A stretch of DNA of 64,000 nucleotides from Rikenellaceae bacterium (lineage in GTDB: Bacteria > Bacteroidota > Bacteroidia > Bacteroidales > Rikenellaceae). The stretch spans positions 128,251 to 192,250 of the forward strand of contig SUZM01000002.1 in the NCBI GenBank assembly GCA_015059965.1, in the 5' to 3' direction. Of the stretch, positions 1-9,525 are shown piece after piece (within the stretch, counting starts at the first letter, position 1; the number at the start of each line of letters is the position of its first letter). A program made the translations under genes and the position numbers. The notes under the pieces were generated by a model. That model saw only the letters and a list, made by a program, of their open reading frames with translations, was not told the origin of the DNA and made no database searches.

Positions 1-256
1 GCGTGCCCAGTGCTATGCCGCTTCGGGTTGCCAGGAGGCCTATTGGGTGGCTTTCGATACGATGAAGAAGGCCGAGGAGCTTTTCGTGGAGGAGAACCTC
101 AAGGAGCAGGCCAAGACCCTGGCTCAGGCCTATGCCGGTCGCTGGCCCCTGTCGAATGACGAGCGTTTCTTCATGGAGGGTATCAAGCACGGTGATACGG
201 TGACGGTTCCCTGCGGTGTGGCCGCCGGCTTGAAGACCACGGCTCGCTTCCGTTAA
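1..256 (+). CDS. C-terminal end of a helical-repeat (TPR-like) protein, partial
   Basis: The reading frame is open from the left edge (first full codon at position 2) and stops at TAA 254-256, so only about 84 C-terminal residues are present. The visible part is helical and rich in Ala, Glu and Lys, then ends in a short Thr/Val/Gly-rich segment. Genes encoding tetratricopeptide-repeat proteins commonly sit just upstream of lptC in Bacteroidales, and the helical pattern fits, but too little is present to prove the family. The next gene starts about 20 bp downstream, suggesting one transcription unit with lptC and the CNNM-domain gene. Confidence 0.6.
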   Translation, partial: RAQCYAASGCQEAYWVAFDTMKKAEELFVEENLKEQAKTLAQAYAGRWPLSNDERFFMEGIKHGDTVTVPCGVAAGLKTTARFR

Positions 257-277
257 TCGTTGCTGACCAACAATCAG

Positions 278-1195
278 ATGATGATGCGATCGCACTTGAA
301 ACTATTTCGGGTAGCACTCCTCCTTGTGGGGAGTGCTATCTTGCTATCCGCCTGCGCAGAGCAGGAGGAGGCCCGGCATGAGACTCCGGTCGAGCAACTG
401 ATGACCGAGTATAGCGAAAATCGTACCATCATCGCCACCGAAAACGGCATTAAGCAGTACCAGTTTTTTGCCCCGCTGCTGGAGGGATACACCGCCGGAG
501 ACGAGCCCTACCGCGAATTCCGCCGCGGAATTCGCATGATCACCTTCATGAAGGACTCCTCGGATCGGGTCGATGTTACCCTTACGGCCAACTACGCCAT
601 CTATTACGAAAAACGCAAACTTTGGGAGGCCAAGGGAAATGTCGTAGTCAAAAAGTCGGATGGCAAGACCCTCTATACCGAGCAACTCTTCTGGAACGAC
701 CTGACGAACAAGATCTACTCGAATGTCGATTCGAAGATCGTAGAACCCGATGGCGAAACCTATGTCTCTGGTTTCGAGTCTGATGAGGAGTTCCGTTACT
801 GGAGCGCCCGCGAGATGGACGGCCGCATGGAGGTGGAGTTCAAACCTACACCCCCCGATACGACTGCGGTGAACCGTCCCGACTCCCTTGCCGAGGGACG
901 GCGACCGGCTGCTCAAGCCAAGAGTTCGCCCGAGGCCGAGCGGCGCCGCGAGGAGGCTCGTCGCCGCTCCGAGGAGCGCCGACGTCAGGCAGCCGAGAAT
1001 GCCGCGAACCGCCGAGGCCGGCAGCTTGAGGGACCGAAACGTCCCGGTGACCCCTCGAACCGTGTGCGCCTGAAGAGTGACCAGGGCTCCGTGTCGGGTG
1101 AGACCCCCCTTGTGGAGGCTCCGGTGAGTTTCTCCGCCGGCCAAAAAGAGGGGCAGCGCATCCGCCCCAACCATGAGAAAGTAGTACGCGATTAA
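278..1195 (+). CDS. lptC: LptC-like LPS export periplasmic lipoprotein with Arg/Glu-rich tail
   Basis: A 305-residue protein whose start is taken as the ATG at 278; a TTG at 260 would add six residues. An N-terminal hydrophobic segment ends in a lipobox (LSAC, Cys26), so it is predicted to be a lipoprotein. Residues of about 40-200 look like an OstA/LptC beta-jellyroll, with alternating strands around the phrase KGNVVVKKSDGKTLYTEQL. LptC passes lipopolysaccharide from the LptBFG transporter to the periplasmic bridge. The last about 100 residues are unusual: a charged, low-complexity Arg/Glu/Ala stretch (about 220-255) and then a Pro/Ser-rich tail, absent from the compact LptC fold. It lies between a helical-repeat gene and a CNNM/CBS gene, a familiar Bacteroidales neighbourhood. 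The family call is good; the role of the tail is unknown. Confidence 0.82.
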   Translation: MMMRSHLKLFRVALLLVGSAILLSACAEQEEARHETPVEQLMTEYSENRTIIATENGIKQYQFFAPLLEGYTAGDEPYREFRRGIRMITFMKDSSDRVDVTLTANYAIYYEKRKLWEAKGNVVVKKSDGKTLYTEQLFWNDLTNKIYSNVDSKIVEPDGETYVSGFESDEEFRYWSAREMDGRMEVEFKPTPPDTTAVNRPDSLAEGRRPAAQAKSSPEAERRREEARRRSEERRRQAAENAANRRGRQLEGPKRPGDPSNRVRLKSDQGSVSGETPLVEAPVSFSAGQKEGQRIRPNHEKVVRD

Positions 1196-1203
1196 CCTTA
1201 GCA

Positions 1204-2466
1204 ATGACAACCTCGATTCTGATCATATTGGTGATGTTGCTCCTCTCGGCCTTCTTCTCGGGTATGGAGATCGCCTTCACGAGCAAAAATCGCCTGCGCT
1301 TGGAGATCGACCGCAAGCAGAGCCGCCTCTTTGACCATGTGGCCGAGATCTTTGCCCGCCACCCGGGACAGTATGTCACCACGATTTTGGTGGGCAACAA
1401 TATTGCGTTGGTGGTCTATCAGCTCTGCATGTCGCTCCTTTTGAGGGGGCTGGCTGAGCTGGTGGGGTGGAGCGAGTTTGTGGAGCACGGCTCGGTGCTG
1501 GCCGAGACGATCATCTCGACGCTGATCGTGATCTTCTGCGGTGAGTTTATCCCCAAGTCGATTGTCAAGCAGAATCCGAACTTCTACTACCGCACCTTTG
1601 CCCCGCTGATCTACCTCTTCTATCTGTTGCTCTATCCGTTGGCACGTCTTACCACCGGTATCTCGCAAGGGATCCTTTGGATCTTGGGCCATAAGACACA
1701 GCCCGACCGTGAGGTTGCTGATTTCAACCGCTCGGATCTGGTCCACCTGCTCGATACGAACAGCCCGGAGCCTCAGCATGAGTCGGAGAATGAGCTCAAA
1801 TTGTTTCAGAATGCTTTGTATTTCACGGATCTGCGCGTGCGCGACTGCATGATTCCGCGTGTGGATGTCGAGGCTGTCGATGCCGACAATACCACGATAC
1901 AGCAGCTCACGGACCGATTTGTCGAAACCCAGTACACCCGCCTCTTTGTCTGGCGCAAGAGCATCGACAATATGGTCGGCTATGTGAACTCGAAGAGCCT
2001 TTTCCAGAGCCCGCAGAAGATAGATGATGTGATCATGGAGGTGCTTTGTGTCCCCGAGACGATGCCGTTGCAGGATCTGCTGGAGCAGATGACCAAGCAC
2101 AAGACCAACGTGGCGGTGGTGATCGATGAGTTCGGCGGTACGGCCGGTATCATCTCCTTGGAGGATATCCTGGAGCAGATTTTTGGTGAGATCGAGGATG
2201 AACACGACACCCCCGATCTGACGGAAAAGCAGATTTCGGAGAACGAATGGGTCCTCTCGTGTCGTCTGGAGGTGAAGTACCTGAATGAAAAGTATGACCT
2301 CGGGATCGAGGAGTCGAAGGAGTATGACACATTGGCCGGCTACATTATCTATCAGATGGAGGGGATTCCCTCAGCCGGAGAGACCGTAACGCTCGACCGA
2401 CTTCACATCAAGTTGTTGCGCACCACGCGCTCGCGTGTGGAGCTTGCGCGCATCAAGCGCCTGTAA
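1204..2466 (+). CDS. CNNM/CBS-pair/CorC-domain membrane protein (HlyC/CorC family)
   Basis: A 420-residue integral membrane protein. The first about 190 residues hold the CNNM transmembrane domain with several hydrophobic helices and the phrase GEFIPKSIVKQNP typical of the family. Two CBS motifs follow (about 211-270 and 280-335, the latter containing VVIDEFGGTAGIISLEDI), then a CorC/HlyC C-terminal domain (about 350-418, with EYDTLAGYI). Members are annotated as hemolysins but are better viewed as nucleotide-regulated divalent-cation transport or resistance proteins; the exact substrate cannot be told from sequence. It begins 8 bp after the lptC stop and is probably cotranscribed. A short GC-rich hairpin followed by TTTT lies just after the stop (about 2478-2503) and may terminate the unit. 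Confidence 0.88.
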   Translation: MTTSILIILVMLLLSAFFSGMEIAFTSKNRLRLEIDRKQSRLFDHVAEIFARHPGQYVTTILVGNNIALVVYQLCMSLLLRGLAELVGWSEFVEHGSVLAETIISTLIVIFCGEFIPKSIVKQNPNFYYRTFAPLIYLFYLLLYPLARLTTGISQGILWILGHKTQPDREVADFNRSDLVHLLDTNSPEPQHESENELKLFQNALYFTDLRVRDCMIPRVDVEAVDADNTTIQQLTDRFVETQYTRLFVWRKSIDNMVGYVNSKSLFQSPQKIDDVIMEVLCVPETMPLQDLLEQMTKHKTNVAVVIDEFGGTAGIISLEDILEQIFGEIEDEHDTPDLTEKQISENEWVLSCRLEVKYLNEKYDLGIEESKEYDTLAGYIIYQMEGIPSAGETVTLDRLHIKLLRTTRSRVELARIKRL

Positions 2467-2587
2467 ATTCAGCCTTCGGGGTCCTCATGGGCCCCGGTTT
2501 TATTGAAAAACCCCTCAGCTTTGTTGCAAAAGTGGGCCGAAAATGAAATTTTTGGCTCGAAGAGGTGTGTTTTCAGAATAAAATTAC

Positions 2588-2595
2588 TATCTTTG
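2588..2595 (+). promoter_or_regulatory. Bacteroidota -7 element for the PpiD-like gene
   Basis: TATCTTTG matches the TAnnTTTG consensus exactly and lies 71 bp before the foldase start codon in an A+T-rich gap. No convincing TTTG is present 19-21 bp upstream, so the -33 part is weak. Confidence 0.6.
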
Positions 2596-2666
2596 ACCGC
2601 TTTAATACCTATTATAAAATAGGAGAGCCCGAAATTGAACGTAAACAAAACAAAAATTAAAGTAAT

Positions 2667-4667
2667 ATGGCAAGTTTAAACACGTTGAGAACCAAATTCG
2701 GAGTGGTGCTTTCGATTGTAATCGGTATCGCCCTTTTGGCATTTATCCTCTCCCTGAAGGCTGAGATGGGCTTCTCGGGGAACGACCCCAAGGTCGGTGA
2801 AATCAATGGTGAGAAGATTAAGTACACGGAGTACATGGCCGCTTACGAAAAGGCCAAGGCTATGCTTGGTGGCGAGGCTTCGACCGATGAGCAGTTTGAT
2901 CAGCTCTCGAATGCCGCTTGGCAGCAGCTCTTCTCGGAGCTGGTGCTGATGCCCGGTTTTGAGAAGATGGGTATCCGCCTGACCGAGACCGAGCGCAAGG
3001 CCATCATCAGCGGCGAGATCCCCACCCAGGCTTTCTATGCCCTCTTTGCCGATCCTCGTACCGGTGAGTTCAGCCTTGAGGCTGTTTCGGAGTTCCTGGC
3101 TCAGGCCGAGACCAATCCTCAGGCTGCTGCCCTTTGGGCTCAGCTCATCGAGCAGGCTCGTCAGGAGCGCGAGGTAGCCAAGTATCTGGCCGTTGTCAAG
3201 AATGGTGCGAACCTCACGACCCCCGAGCTCGAGCGCGGTGTGGCTGCCGCCAACAAGGCCTACACGGGTAAGTATGTATCGAAGAGCTACTCGTCGGTAC
3301 CTGATTCGCTGATCACGGTCTCGACCGCAGACCTGAAAGCTTACTACAACAGCCACAAGGAGAGCTACAAGCAGCTCCCCAACCGCACGATTTCGTATGT
3401 GGTATTTGACGTTGAGGCTACCTCGGACGATATGCTCGCCGTGGAGAATGAGGTGAAGAAGGCCAATGAGCAGTTCTCGGTTGCCGAGGATCTGAAGGCC
3501 TATGCCCGTGAGAACCGCTATGCTCAGGTGTCGGATCGCTACCTGGCCCTCAAGCAGTTCGGCGATGAGGAGGCCGAGGCTCTGGCCGAGGGTAAGCAGT
3601 ATGGCCCCGTGTTGAAGAACAATGTTTGGACCATGTCGCGTGTGCTGGATACGAAGATGGCCCCCGACTCGATCGGTGTGCGCCACCTGGCTCTTCCCTA
3701 TACCGAGACGGAGCTTGCAGACAGTCTGGCTACGCAGTTGCGTAACGGGGTTGCCTTCGCCGAGGTAGGTGAGGGTGCCGGTGAGGAGCGCGTTTATCCC
3801 TTCGCGGCCTTCACCGATGAGTTTATTCCCGCTCTCTCGACCGCTAAGGTCGGCGACGTGGTGGAGATCACGGCCGGTAACGCCATCCACATCATGCAGA
3901 TCTATCGCATGGACAAGCCCTCGAAGCACATCCGTGCGGTGACGGTTACCTATCCCGTGGAGGCTTCGGCTGCTACGAAGCGCGAGATCCACGGCAAGGC
4001 CGGTATCCTGGCTGTTGATGGTGCCGGTTCGCTCGATAACTTCAATGCTGCCGCTACGGCTGCTGCCGTTACCCCCCGTGTGGCTACGATCAATCAGGGT
4101 GAGCGTTCGATCCGCGGTTTGGAGAACTCGCGCGACATCGTGCGCTGGGCCGCTGATGCCAAGAAGGGCGATATCTCGGAGATCTTCAATGTGGGCAACG
4201 ACTATGTGGTAGCTATGCTCACCGAGATCGATGATCAGGAGTATGCCTCGTTTGAGAAGCGCCAGAACCAGATCCGCAATATCGTAATGCGCGACAAGAA
4301 GTATGCCTATATCCTTAACGAACTTAACGCTGCTAGCCTTGAGGAGGCTGCCAAGAGCCTCGGTTCGGAGGTGAAGGAGTTCACGGATGTACGCTACGGT
4401 TCGTTCTATGTGCAGAACCTCGGCTTCGAGCCCCGCGTAATCGGTGCCATCACCGCCTCGGAGCAGGGTGTCGTTTCGGCTCCCGTGAAGGGTAACACGG
4501 GTCTCTATGTATTCGTAGTGGAGAATATTGCCGACGACCAGAAACAGACCCTCGAGCAGGAGAAGGTTCGTGCTCAGGCTACGGCTGAGGGTATGGCCAT
4601 GCAGGCCTCGTTCTCCGCTATCCAGCAGATGGCCGAGATGGAGGATTTGCGTGCCAAATACTTCTAA
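2667..4667 (+). CDS. PpiD-like SurA-N/parvulin periplasmic foldase
   Basis: A 666-residue protein anchored by one N-terminal membrane helix (about residues 12-30), followed by a SurA_N-type helical domain and parvulin-like segments, e.g. the stretch beginning IGVRHLALPYTETELAD near residue 335. This matches the Bacteroidota PpiD/SurA-N peptidyl-prolyl isomerase family (usually about 700 residues). Such proteins act as periplasmic chaperones for outer-membrane protein folding, tethered to the inner membrane. Whether the parvulin site is catalytically active cannot be judged by eye. It has its own promoter-like element 71 bp upstream, and a perfect 22-bp stem follows the stop. Confidence 0.87.
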   Translation: MASLNTLRTKFGVVLSIVIGIALLAFILSLKAEMGFSGNDPKVGEINGEKIKYTEYMAAYEKAKAMLGGEASTDEQFDQLSNAAWQQLFSELVLMPGFEKMGIRLTETERKAIISGEIPTQAFYALFADPRTGEFSLEAVSEFLAQAETNPQAAALWAQLIEQARQEREVAKYLAVVKNGANLTTPELERGVAAANKAYTGKYVSKSYSSVPDSLITVSTADLKAYYNSHKESYKQLPNRTISYVVFDVEATSDDMLAVENEVKKANEQFSVAEDLKAYARENRYAQVSDRYLALKQFGDEEAEALAEGKQYGPVLKNNVWTMSRVLDTKMAPDSIGVRHLALPYTETELADSLATQLRNGVAFAEVGEGAGEERVYPFAAFTDEFIPALSTAKVGDVVEITAGNAIHIMQIYRMDKPSKHIRAVTVTYPVEASAATKREIHGKAGILAVDGAGSLDNFNAAATAAAVTPRVATINQGERSIRGLENSRDIVRWAADAKKGDISEIFNVGNDYVVAMLTEIDDQEYASFEKRQNQIRNIVMRDKKYAYILNELNAASLEEAAKSLGSEVKEFTDVRYGSFYVQNLGFEPRVIGAITASEQGVVSAPVKGNTGLYVFVVENIADDQKQTLEQEKVRAQATAEGMAMQASFSAIQQMAEMEDLRAKYF

Positions 4668-4698
4668 CAGATTCCCTTAAGGCGGGCTGTGCTCGCAT

Positions 4699-4747
4699 AA
4701 GAAATAACCATGGGTAGTACATCGCGTACTACCCATGGTTATTTCTT
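4699..4747. terminator. 22-bp perfect inverted repeat between convergent genes
   Basis: The arms 4699-4720 and 4726-4747 are perfectly complementary around a 5-nt ATCGC loop. The element lies 32 bp after the PpiD-like stop and faces the convergent glutamine synthetase gene, so it is best read as a bidirectional terminator. The outer end of each arm supplies the A/T run (AAGAAAT and ATTTCTT). Confidence 0.8.
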
Positions 4748-4748
4748 T

Positions 4749-4797
4749 GTGTGTGTGTGGGGGGGGCAGTGTGAGGGGTGTGATTGACGGGGGGGGG
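4749..4797. repeat. (GT)5 plus G8 and a second G9 homopolymer tract
   Basis: Five GT units (4749-4758) run directly into eight G (4759-4766); nine G follow at 4789-4797. Such tracts are prone to slippage in replication and to sequencing error. They sit between two terminator hairpins in a convergent intergenic region, so no gene appears to be controlled by them. Confidence 0.7.
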
Positions 4798-4799
4798 AG

Positions 4800-4853
4800 A
4801 ACGAGGCGGGCACTCGACTCCTCTCCTTTCGAGAGCCCGGTGCCCGCCTCGTT
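4800..4853 (-). terminator. Hairpin downstream of glutamine synthetase III
   Basis: Arms 4800-4813 and 4840-4853 form a perfect 14-bp GC-rich stem; the interior can pair further (CTCGA/TCGAG). It begins 9 bp beyond the glnN stop on the minus strand. No strong T run follows on that strand, so termination may be factor-assisted. Confidence 0.6.
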
Positions 4854-4862
4854 ACCCTTCTT

Positions 4863-7040
4863 CTACCGCAGGAAGAGCAGTTCGCGGTATTTGGGCAGGG
4901 GCCACATTTGGTCATCCACAATCTCTTCGAGTTTATCCACATGGCGGCGGATCTCATCAAAGAGTGAGGCTACGTTGTCGTGGTAGGCGATCGCCTTGAG
5001 GCGCACGTTCTCGATCCGGTTTGCCTCCTTGCGGGCCTCGATCAGCTCGCTCACTCCCTCTTGTATCGCGCTGGCGTGATGCTGAATGCGTTTGATGAGG
5101 TCGATGTCCGGCCCAGCATCCAGGCCTCCGATCTGTTGCATCTTGTAGACCTTGTCCAGGAGCATGGCCTCATATTTCGAGGCGATGGGCAGGATGTGGT
5201 TCATGGCAATATCGCCCAGTACGCGCCCCTCAATCTGTACCTTTTTGGTGTAGGTCTCCCACTTTACCTCGGTGCGCGCCTCCAACTCAACCGGAGAGAG
5301 AACCCCCATTTCGGAGAAGATCTCCAAGGTCAAGGGGTCGAGGTAGCGGTCGAAGACCAAGGGGGTCGAGCTTTCGCAGTCCAAGCCGCGTCGGGCCGCC
5401 TCCTCGCGCCAGGCTTCCGAGTAACCATTCCCATCAAAGCGGATCGGCTTCGATTCGCGAATCATACGTCGCAACTCTTCGTAGATCGCCTTCTCCTTCT
5501 TCATTCCGGCCTCGATCTTTTCGTCCACGGCCTCCTTGAAACGCCTTAGTTCGTAGGCCATGGCTGTATTGAGGATGATCATGGCTTCGGCGCAATTGTC
5601 CGAGGCCCCCACGGCGCGGAATTCAAAGCGGTTTCCCGTGAAGGCGAAGGGCGAGGTGCGGTTGCGGTCGGTGTTGTCTCGCAGCAACGAGGGAATGGGG
5701 GCGATGCCGCTCATGCGGAAGATGTTCTTCGCATCGAAGCGGATGGCCGAGTCGCCATGGCTCTTCTCCAGTTTGTCGAGTACGGCCGTCAGCTGCTCGC
5801 CCAGGAAGGTGGAGATGATGGCCGGGGGAGCCTCTCCGGCACCTAAGCGGTGGGCATTTGTCGCCGACATGACTGCTGCCTTCAGGAGTCCGTTGTTTCG
5901 GTGTACGGCCGAGATGGCATTGATTAGAAACGTAACAAATTGGAGATTCTCCGAAGCCCCTTTACCCGGACTGAAGAGGTTTACCCCCGTGTCGGTGCCC
6001 AGCGACCAGTTGTTGTGCTTGCCCGATCCGTTAATCCCCTTAAAGGGCTTTTCGTGCAGCAATACACGGAAGTGGTGGCGACGGGCAATCTTCTCCATGA
6101 GGGTCATCAGCAGCTGGTTGTGGTCGTTGGCCTGGTTGGCCCGCTCAAAGACCGGGGCCAGCTCGAACTGATTCGGCGCCACCTCGTTGTGGCGTGTCTT
6201 TACGGGGATGCCGAGTTTGAGCGACTCATACTCCAGCTCGCGCATGAAGGCCATCACGCGGGCGGGAATGGCTCCGAAGTAGTGGTCTTCGAGCTGTTGG
6301 TTCTTTGCCGATTCGTGGCCGATGAGTGTCCGCCCCGTAAGCATCAGATCGGGGCGCAGAGCCCAAAGCCCCTCATCCACCAGAAAGTACTCCTGCTCCC
6401 AACCCAGATAGGTGAAGACTCGCTCGATCGACTTGTCGAAGTAGTGGCAGACAGCTGTAGCGGCCTGATCGACAGCTTCCAATGAGCGTAGGAGCGGAGT
6501 TTTGTAGTCTAAGGCTTCACCCGTATAGGCGATGAAGATCGTGGGGATGCAGAGGGTCGTATCGACAATGAAAGCGGGCGAGGTGGGATCCCAGGCCGAG
6601 TAGCCGCGGGCCTCGAAGGTGTTGCGGATGCCGCCGCTCGGAAACGACGAGGCATCGGGCTCCTGCTGGACCAGCAGCTTGCCCGAGAACTCTTCGAGCA
6701 CCCCTCCCCGTCCGTCCGGCTCGGCAAAGGAGTCGTGCTTTTCGGCCGTGCCTCCGGTCAGGGGCTGAAACCAGTGGGTGTAGTGGTCGGCGCCGTGCTC
6801 TAAAGCCCACTGCTTCATGCCGGCAGCGATTCCATCGGCGAGTTCGCGTGTCAGGGGCCGACCGTGCTCCATGGTCTCCATAAGGGCCCGATAGTCAGCC
6901 TTCGAGAGGTAGCGCCGCATCTGGTCATGGCCGAACACCTGCTCGCCAAAGTACTCCGAGGGTCTGTTCTTGGGGGCTTTGACCTCAACTGCGGTGTGGT
7001 TGATGGCCGCATCGACCATCTTAAAACGTAATAAGGACAT
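4863..7040 (-). CDS. glnN: Type III glutamine synthetase (GlnN)
   Basis: A protein of 725 residues, the length expected of GSIII, the long dodecameric glutamine synthetase common in Bacteroidales. It makes glutamine from glutamate, ammonia and ATP. GSIII hallmarks include the N-terminal block around EYFGEQVFG, the ATP/glutamate-site stretch NGSGKHNNWSLG, and FRAVGASDNCAEAM further on. The start is placed at ATG 7038-7040 (protein beginning MSLLRFKM). An upstream in-frame TTG at 7073 is rejected because it overlaps a perfect promoter -7 element (7071-7078). The gene is monocistronic, with its own promoter and a downstream hairpin. Confidence 0.96.
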   Translation of the reverse strand: MSLLRFKMVDAAINHTAVEVKAPKNRPSEYFGEQVFGHDQMRRYLSKADYRALMETMEHGRPLTRELADGIAAGMKQWALEHGADHYTHWFQPLTGGTAEKHDSFAEPDGRGGVLEEFSGKLLVQQEPDASSFPSGGIRNTFEARGYSAWDPTSPAFIVDTTLCIPTIFIAYTGEALDYKTPLLRSLEAVDQAATAVCHYFDKSIERVFTYLGWEQEYFLVDEGLWALRPDLMLTGRTLIGHESAKNQQLEDHYFGAIPARVMAFMRELEYESLKLGIPVKTRHNEVAPNQFELAPVFERANQANDHNQLLMTLMEKIARRHHFRVLLHEKPFKGINGSGKHNNWSLGTDTGVNLFSPGKGASENLQFVTFLINAISAVHRNNGLLKAAVMSATNAHRLGAGEAPPAIISTFLGEQLTAVLDKLEKSHGDSAIRFDAKNIFRMSGIAPIPSLLRDNTDRNRTSPFAFTGNRFEFRAVGASDNCAEAMIILNTAMAYELRRFKEAVDEKIEAGMKKEKAIYEELRRMIRESKPIRFDGNGYSEAWREEAARRGLDCESSTPLVFDRYLDPLTLEIFSEMGVLSPVELEARTEVKWETYTKKVQIEGRVLGDIAMNHILPIASKYEAMLLDKVYKMQQIGGLDAGPDIDLIKRIQHHASAIQEGVSELIEARKEANRIENVRLKAIAYHDNVASLFDEIRRHVDKLEEIVDDQMWPLPKYRELLFLR

Positions 7041-7070
7041 AGTTCTTTTTTCGATTAACCTAACTGGGTG

Positions 7071-7078
7071 CAAAGGTA
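7071..7078 (-). promoter_or_regulatory. Bacteroidota -7 element for glnN
   Basis: On the minus strand this reads TACCTTTG, a full TAnnTTTG match, about 30 nt before the glnN ATG. It also decides the start codon, because the longer reading frame would have to begin inside it. Confidence 0.72.
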
Positions 7079-7373
7079 CGCAGAATGTGCGAGATCAAGA
7101 TGATAAGAAAAACGAATTTTTCAACATTTCGTGAAAAATAGGGGTGTTTTTCCAAAAAAAGCCTCAAATTTTCCGGCTGCTCCTTAAAAATAGGGTTCAA
7201 AAATCTGCTTTTGGGCTAAAAATAGCCCTGTTATTTGAATAACAGCCCTTTTTGTGTCGCTCTCTCTCTTTCTGCGGGACCACCTTTTTTGCGCCTCTTT
7301 TCTCTGAATTTGCACAAAAAAGGAGCGAACCGTTGTCGGTCCGCTCCTTGGTTAAGATCTGCTTGCTGCGCGA
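7079..7373. other. Intergenic region between mutB end and glnN promoter
   Basis: No gene is visible. It holds the mutB terminator (separate entry) and two further small dyads: GGGCTA-AAAA-TAGCCC (7213-7228) and CTGTTAT-TTGA-ATAACAG (7228-7245, followed on the plus strand by CCCTTTTT). These may be backup terminators isolating glnN from the mut operon. Confidence 0.5.
7315..7349 (-). terminator. Intrinsic terminator of the mutA-mutB operon
   Basis: Arms 7320-7332 and 7337-7349 pair over 13 bp with one mismatch and a TTGT loop (plus strand). On the minus strand the hairpin is followed by a T run from 7320 to 7316. It lies 24 bp after the mutB stop. Confidence 0.82.
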
Positions 7374-9512
7374 TTACTCCTCGAGGAGAATCTCCATGAT
7401 CTTCTGGGCAGCCGTGGCGATCGGGGTACCGGGGCCGAAGATGGCGGCGGCACCGTCCTTATAGAGCTGATCGTAGTCCTGAGCGGGGATCACACCACCC
7501 ACAACAACCACGATGTCCTCGCGACCCAGCTTCTTGAGCTCGGCAACGATCTGCGGAACGAGCGTCAGGTGACCTGCGGCCAGCGACGATACGCCCACCA
7601 CATGTACGTCGTTCTCTACGGCCTGCTTGGCAGCCTCCTCGGGAGTCTGGAACAGGGGACCCATATCGACGTCGAAGCCCAGGTCGGCATAACCCGTGGC
7701 AACTACCTTGGCACCGCGGTCGTGGCCGTCCTGGCCCAACTTGGCGATCATAATACGGGGCTGACGGCCCTCCTTCTTGGCAAAATCGGCGACCATCTGC
7801 TTGGCCTGCTCGAACGATGTGTTGTTTTTCACCTCTGAACTATATACACCCGAAATGGAACGAATAACAGCCTTGTAGCGACCTACGACAACCTCGCAGG
7901 CATCCGAGATCTCGCCCAGCGTGGCGCGAACCTTGGCAGCCTCTACGGCCAGCTCCAGCAGGTTGCCCTTCTCGGTCTTCACGCACTCCGTAATAGCGGC
8001 CAGAGCCTTCTGTACGGCAGCCTCGTCGCGGTTGGCGCGCAGCTCCTTCAGACGCTTGATCTGGCTCTCGCGTACGGCGGTGTTGTCCACAGCCAGGATA
8101 TCGATCGGATCCTCCTTCTCGAGGCGGTACTCGTTGATACCCACAATCTTCTGGGCACCCGAGTCGATACGGGCCTGCGTGCGGGCAGCAGCCTCCTCGA
8201 TACGCATCTTCGGAATACCGGTCTCGATGGCCTTGGCCATACCACCCAGCTTCTCTACCTCCTCGATGTGAGCCCAAGCCTTGTGAGCGATCTCGTTCGT
8301 AAGGCTCTCCACATAGTAGGAACCTGCCCAGGGATCCACCTCGCGGCATACGTTGGTCTCCTCCTGAATGTAGATCTGCGTATTACGGGCAATACGGGCC
8401 GAGAAGTCCGTCGGCAGGGCGATGGCCTCGTCCAGGGCGTTGGTGTGCAACGACTGGGTGTGACCCAGTGCGGCACCCATAGCCTCGATGGCGGTACGAG
8501 CCACGTTGTTGAAGGGATCCTGCTCCGTCAAGGACCAACCCGAGGTCTGCGAGTGGGTACGCAGGGCCAGCGACTTGGGGTTCTTGGGGTTGAACTGCTT
8601 CACGATCTTGGCCCACAGCATACGGGCGGCACGCATCTTGGCGATCTCCATGAAGTGGTTCATACCGATAGCCCAGAAGAACGACAGACGGGGTGCGAAG
8701 GCGTCGATCGACATACCGGCGTTGATACCGGCACGCAGATACTCCAGACCGTCGGCCAGCGTGTAGGCCAGCTCGATGTCGGCCGTGGCACCGGCCTCCT
8801 GCATGTGGTAACCCGAGATCGAGATCGAGTTGAACTTGGGCATGTTCTTCGAGGTGTACTCGAAGATGTCGGCGATGATCTTCATCGAGAACTTGGGAGG
8901 ATAGATATAGGTGTTACGCACCATAAACTCCTTCAAGATATCGTTCTGGATCGTACCCGACAGCTGCTCCAGGGTGCAACCCTGCTCCAGACCCGTTACG
9001 ATGTAGAAGGCCAGAACGGGCAGCACGGCGCCGTTCATGGTCATCGAAACCGACATCTGGTTCAAAGGAATACCATCGAAGAGGACCTTCATATCCTCCA
9101 CCGAGCAGATCGATACACCGGCCTTACCAACGTCGCCCACTACACGCGGGTGGTCGGCATCGTAGCCGCGGTGCGTTGCCAGGTCGAAGGCTACCGAAAG
9201 ACCCTTCTGGCCGGCAGCCAGGTTACGACGGTAGAAGGCGTTCGACTCCTCGGCCGTCGAGAAACCAGCGTACTGGCGGATCGTCCAGGGGCGCATTACA
9301 TACATCGTAGAGTAGGGGCCGCGCAGGAAGGGAGCCACACCTGCAGCGTAGTTCAGGTGCTCCATGCCCTCGAGGTCCTCCTTCGTATAACCGCCCTTCA
9401 CTTCAATTTGCTCGGCGGTCAGCCACGGCTCTACCTGTCCGCAGCCCTTCTTGGCGCAGCAGCTCGTCTGCTCTGCGCCCGCATATTTCAGTTCTGAAAA
9501 TTTAGCTCTCAT
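7374..9512 (-). CDS. mutB: Methylmalonyl-CoA mutase large (catalytic) subunit
   Basis: A 712-residue adenosylcobalamin-dependent mutase interconverting succinyl-CoA and (R)-methylmalonyl-CoA, the step that feeds propionate formation in gut Bacteroidales. The N-terminal TIM-barrel part contains [18 protein letters not shown]. The C-terminal B12-binding domain has the base-off signature DGHDRG (within [14 protein letters not shown]), followed by the conserved Ser region and a VVVGG turn. The start is ATG at 9512 (MRAKFSELK); a TTG eight codons earlier would overlap the mutA stop. It follows mutA by 13 bp, so the two subunits are cotranscribed, and a good terminator follows. Confidence 0.96.
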   Translation of the reverse strand: MRAKFSELKYAGAEQTSCCAKKGCGQVEPWLTAEQIEVKGGYTKEDLEGMEHLNYAAGVAPFLRGPYSTMYVMRPWTIRQYAGFSTAEESNAFYRRNLAAGQKGLSVAFDLATHRGYDADHPRVVGDVGKAGVSICSVEDMKVLFDGIPLNQMSVSMTMNGAVLPVLAFYIVTGLEQGCTLEQLSGTIQNDILKEFMVRNTYIYPPKFSMKIIADIFEYTSKNMPKFNSISISGYHMQEAGATADIELAYTLADGLEYLRAGINAGMSIDAFAPRLSFFWAIGMNHFMEIAKMRAARMLWAKIVKQFNPKNPKSLALRTHSQTSGWSLTEQDPFNNVARTAIEAMGAALGHTQSLHTNALDEAIALPTDFSARIARNTQIYIQEETNVCREVDPWAGSYYVESLTNEIAHKAWAHIEEVEKLGGMAKAIETGIPKMRIEEAAARTQARIDSGAQKIVGINEYRLEKEDPIDILAVDNTAVRESQIKRLKELRANRDEAAVQKALAAITECVKTEKGNLLELAVEAAKVRATLGEISDACEVVVGRYKAVIRSISGVYSSEVKNNTSFEQAKQMVADFAKKEGRQPRIMIAKLGQDGHDRGAKVVATGYADLGFDVDMGPLFQTPEEAAKQAVENDVHVVGVSSLAAGHLTLVPQIVAELKKLGREDIVVVVGGVIPAQDYDQLYKDGAAAIFGPGTPIATAAQKIMEILLEE

Positions 9513-9525
9513 AACGCGTTGCGAT

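Noticed and set aside
7041..7073. Longer glnN start at a TTG codon
   Set aside because: The TTG overlaps a perfect -7 element, so the transcript should start downstream of it. The same reasoning rejects longer starts for rmuC, the TPR gene and nagB.
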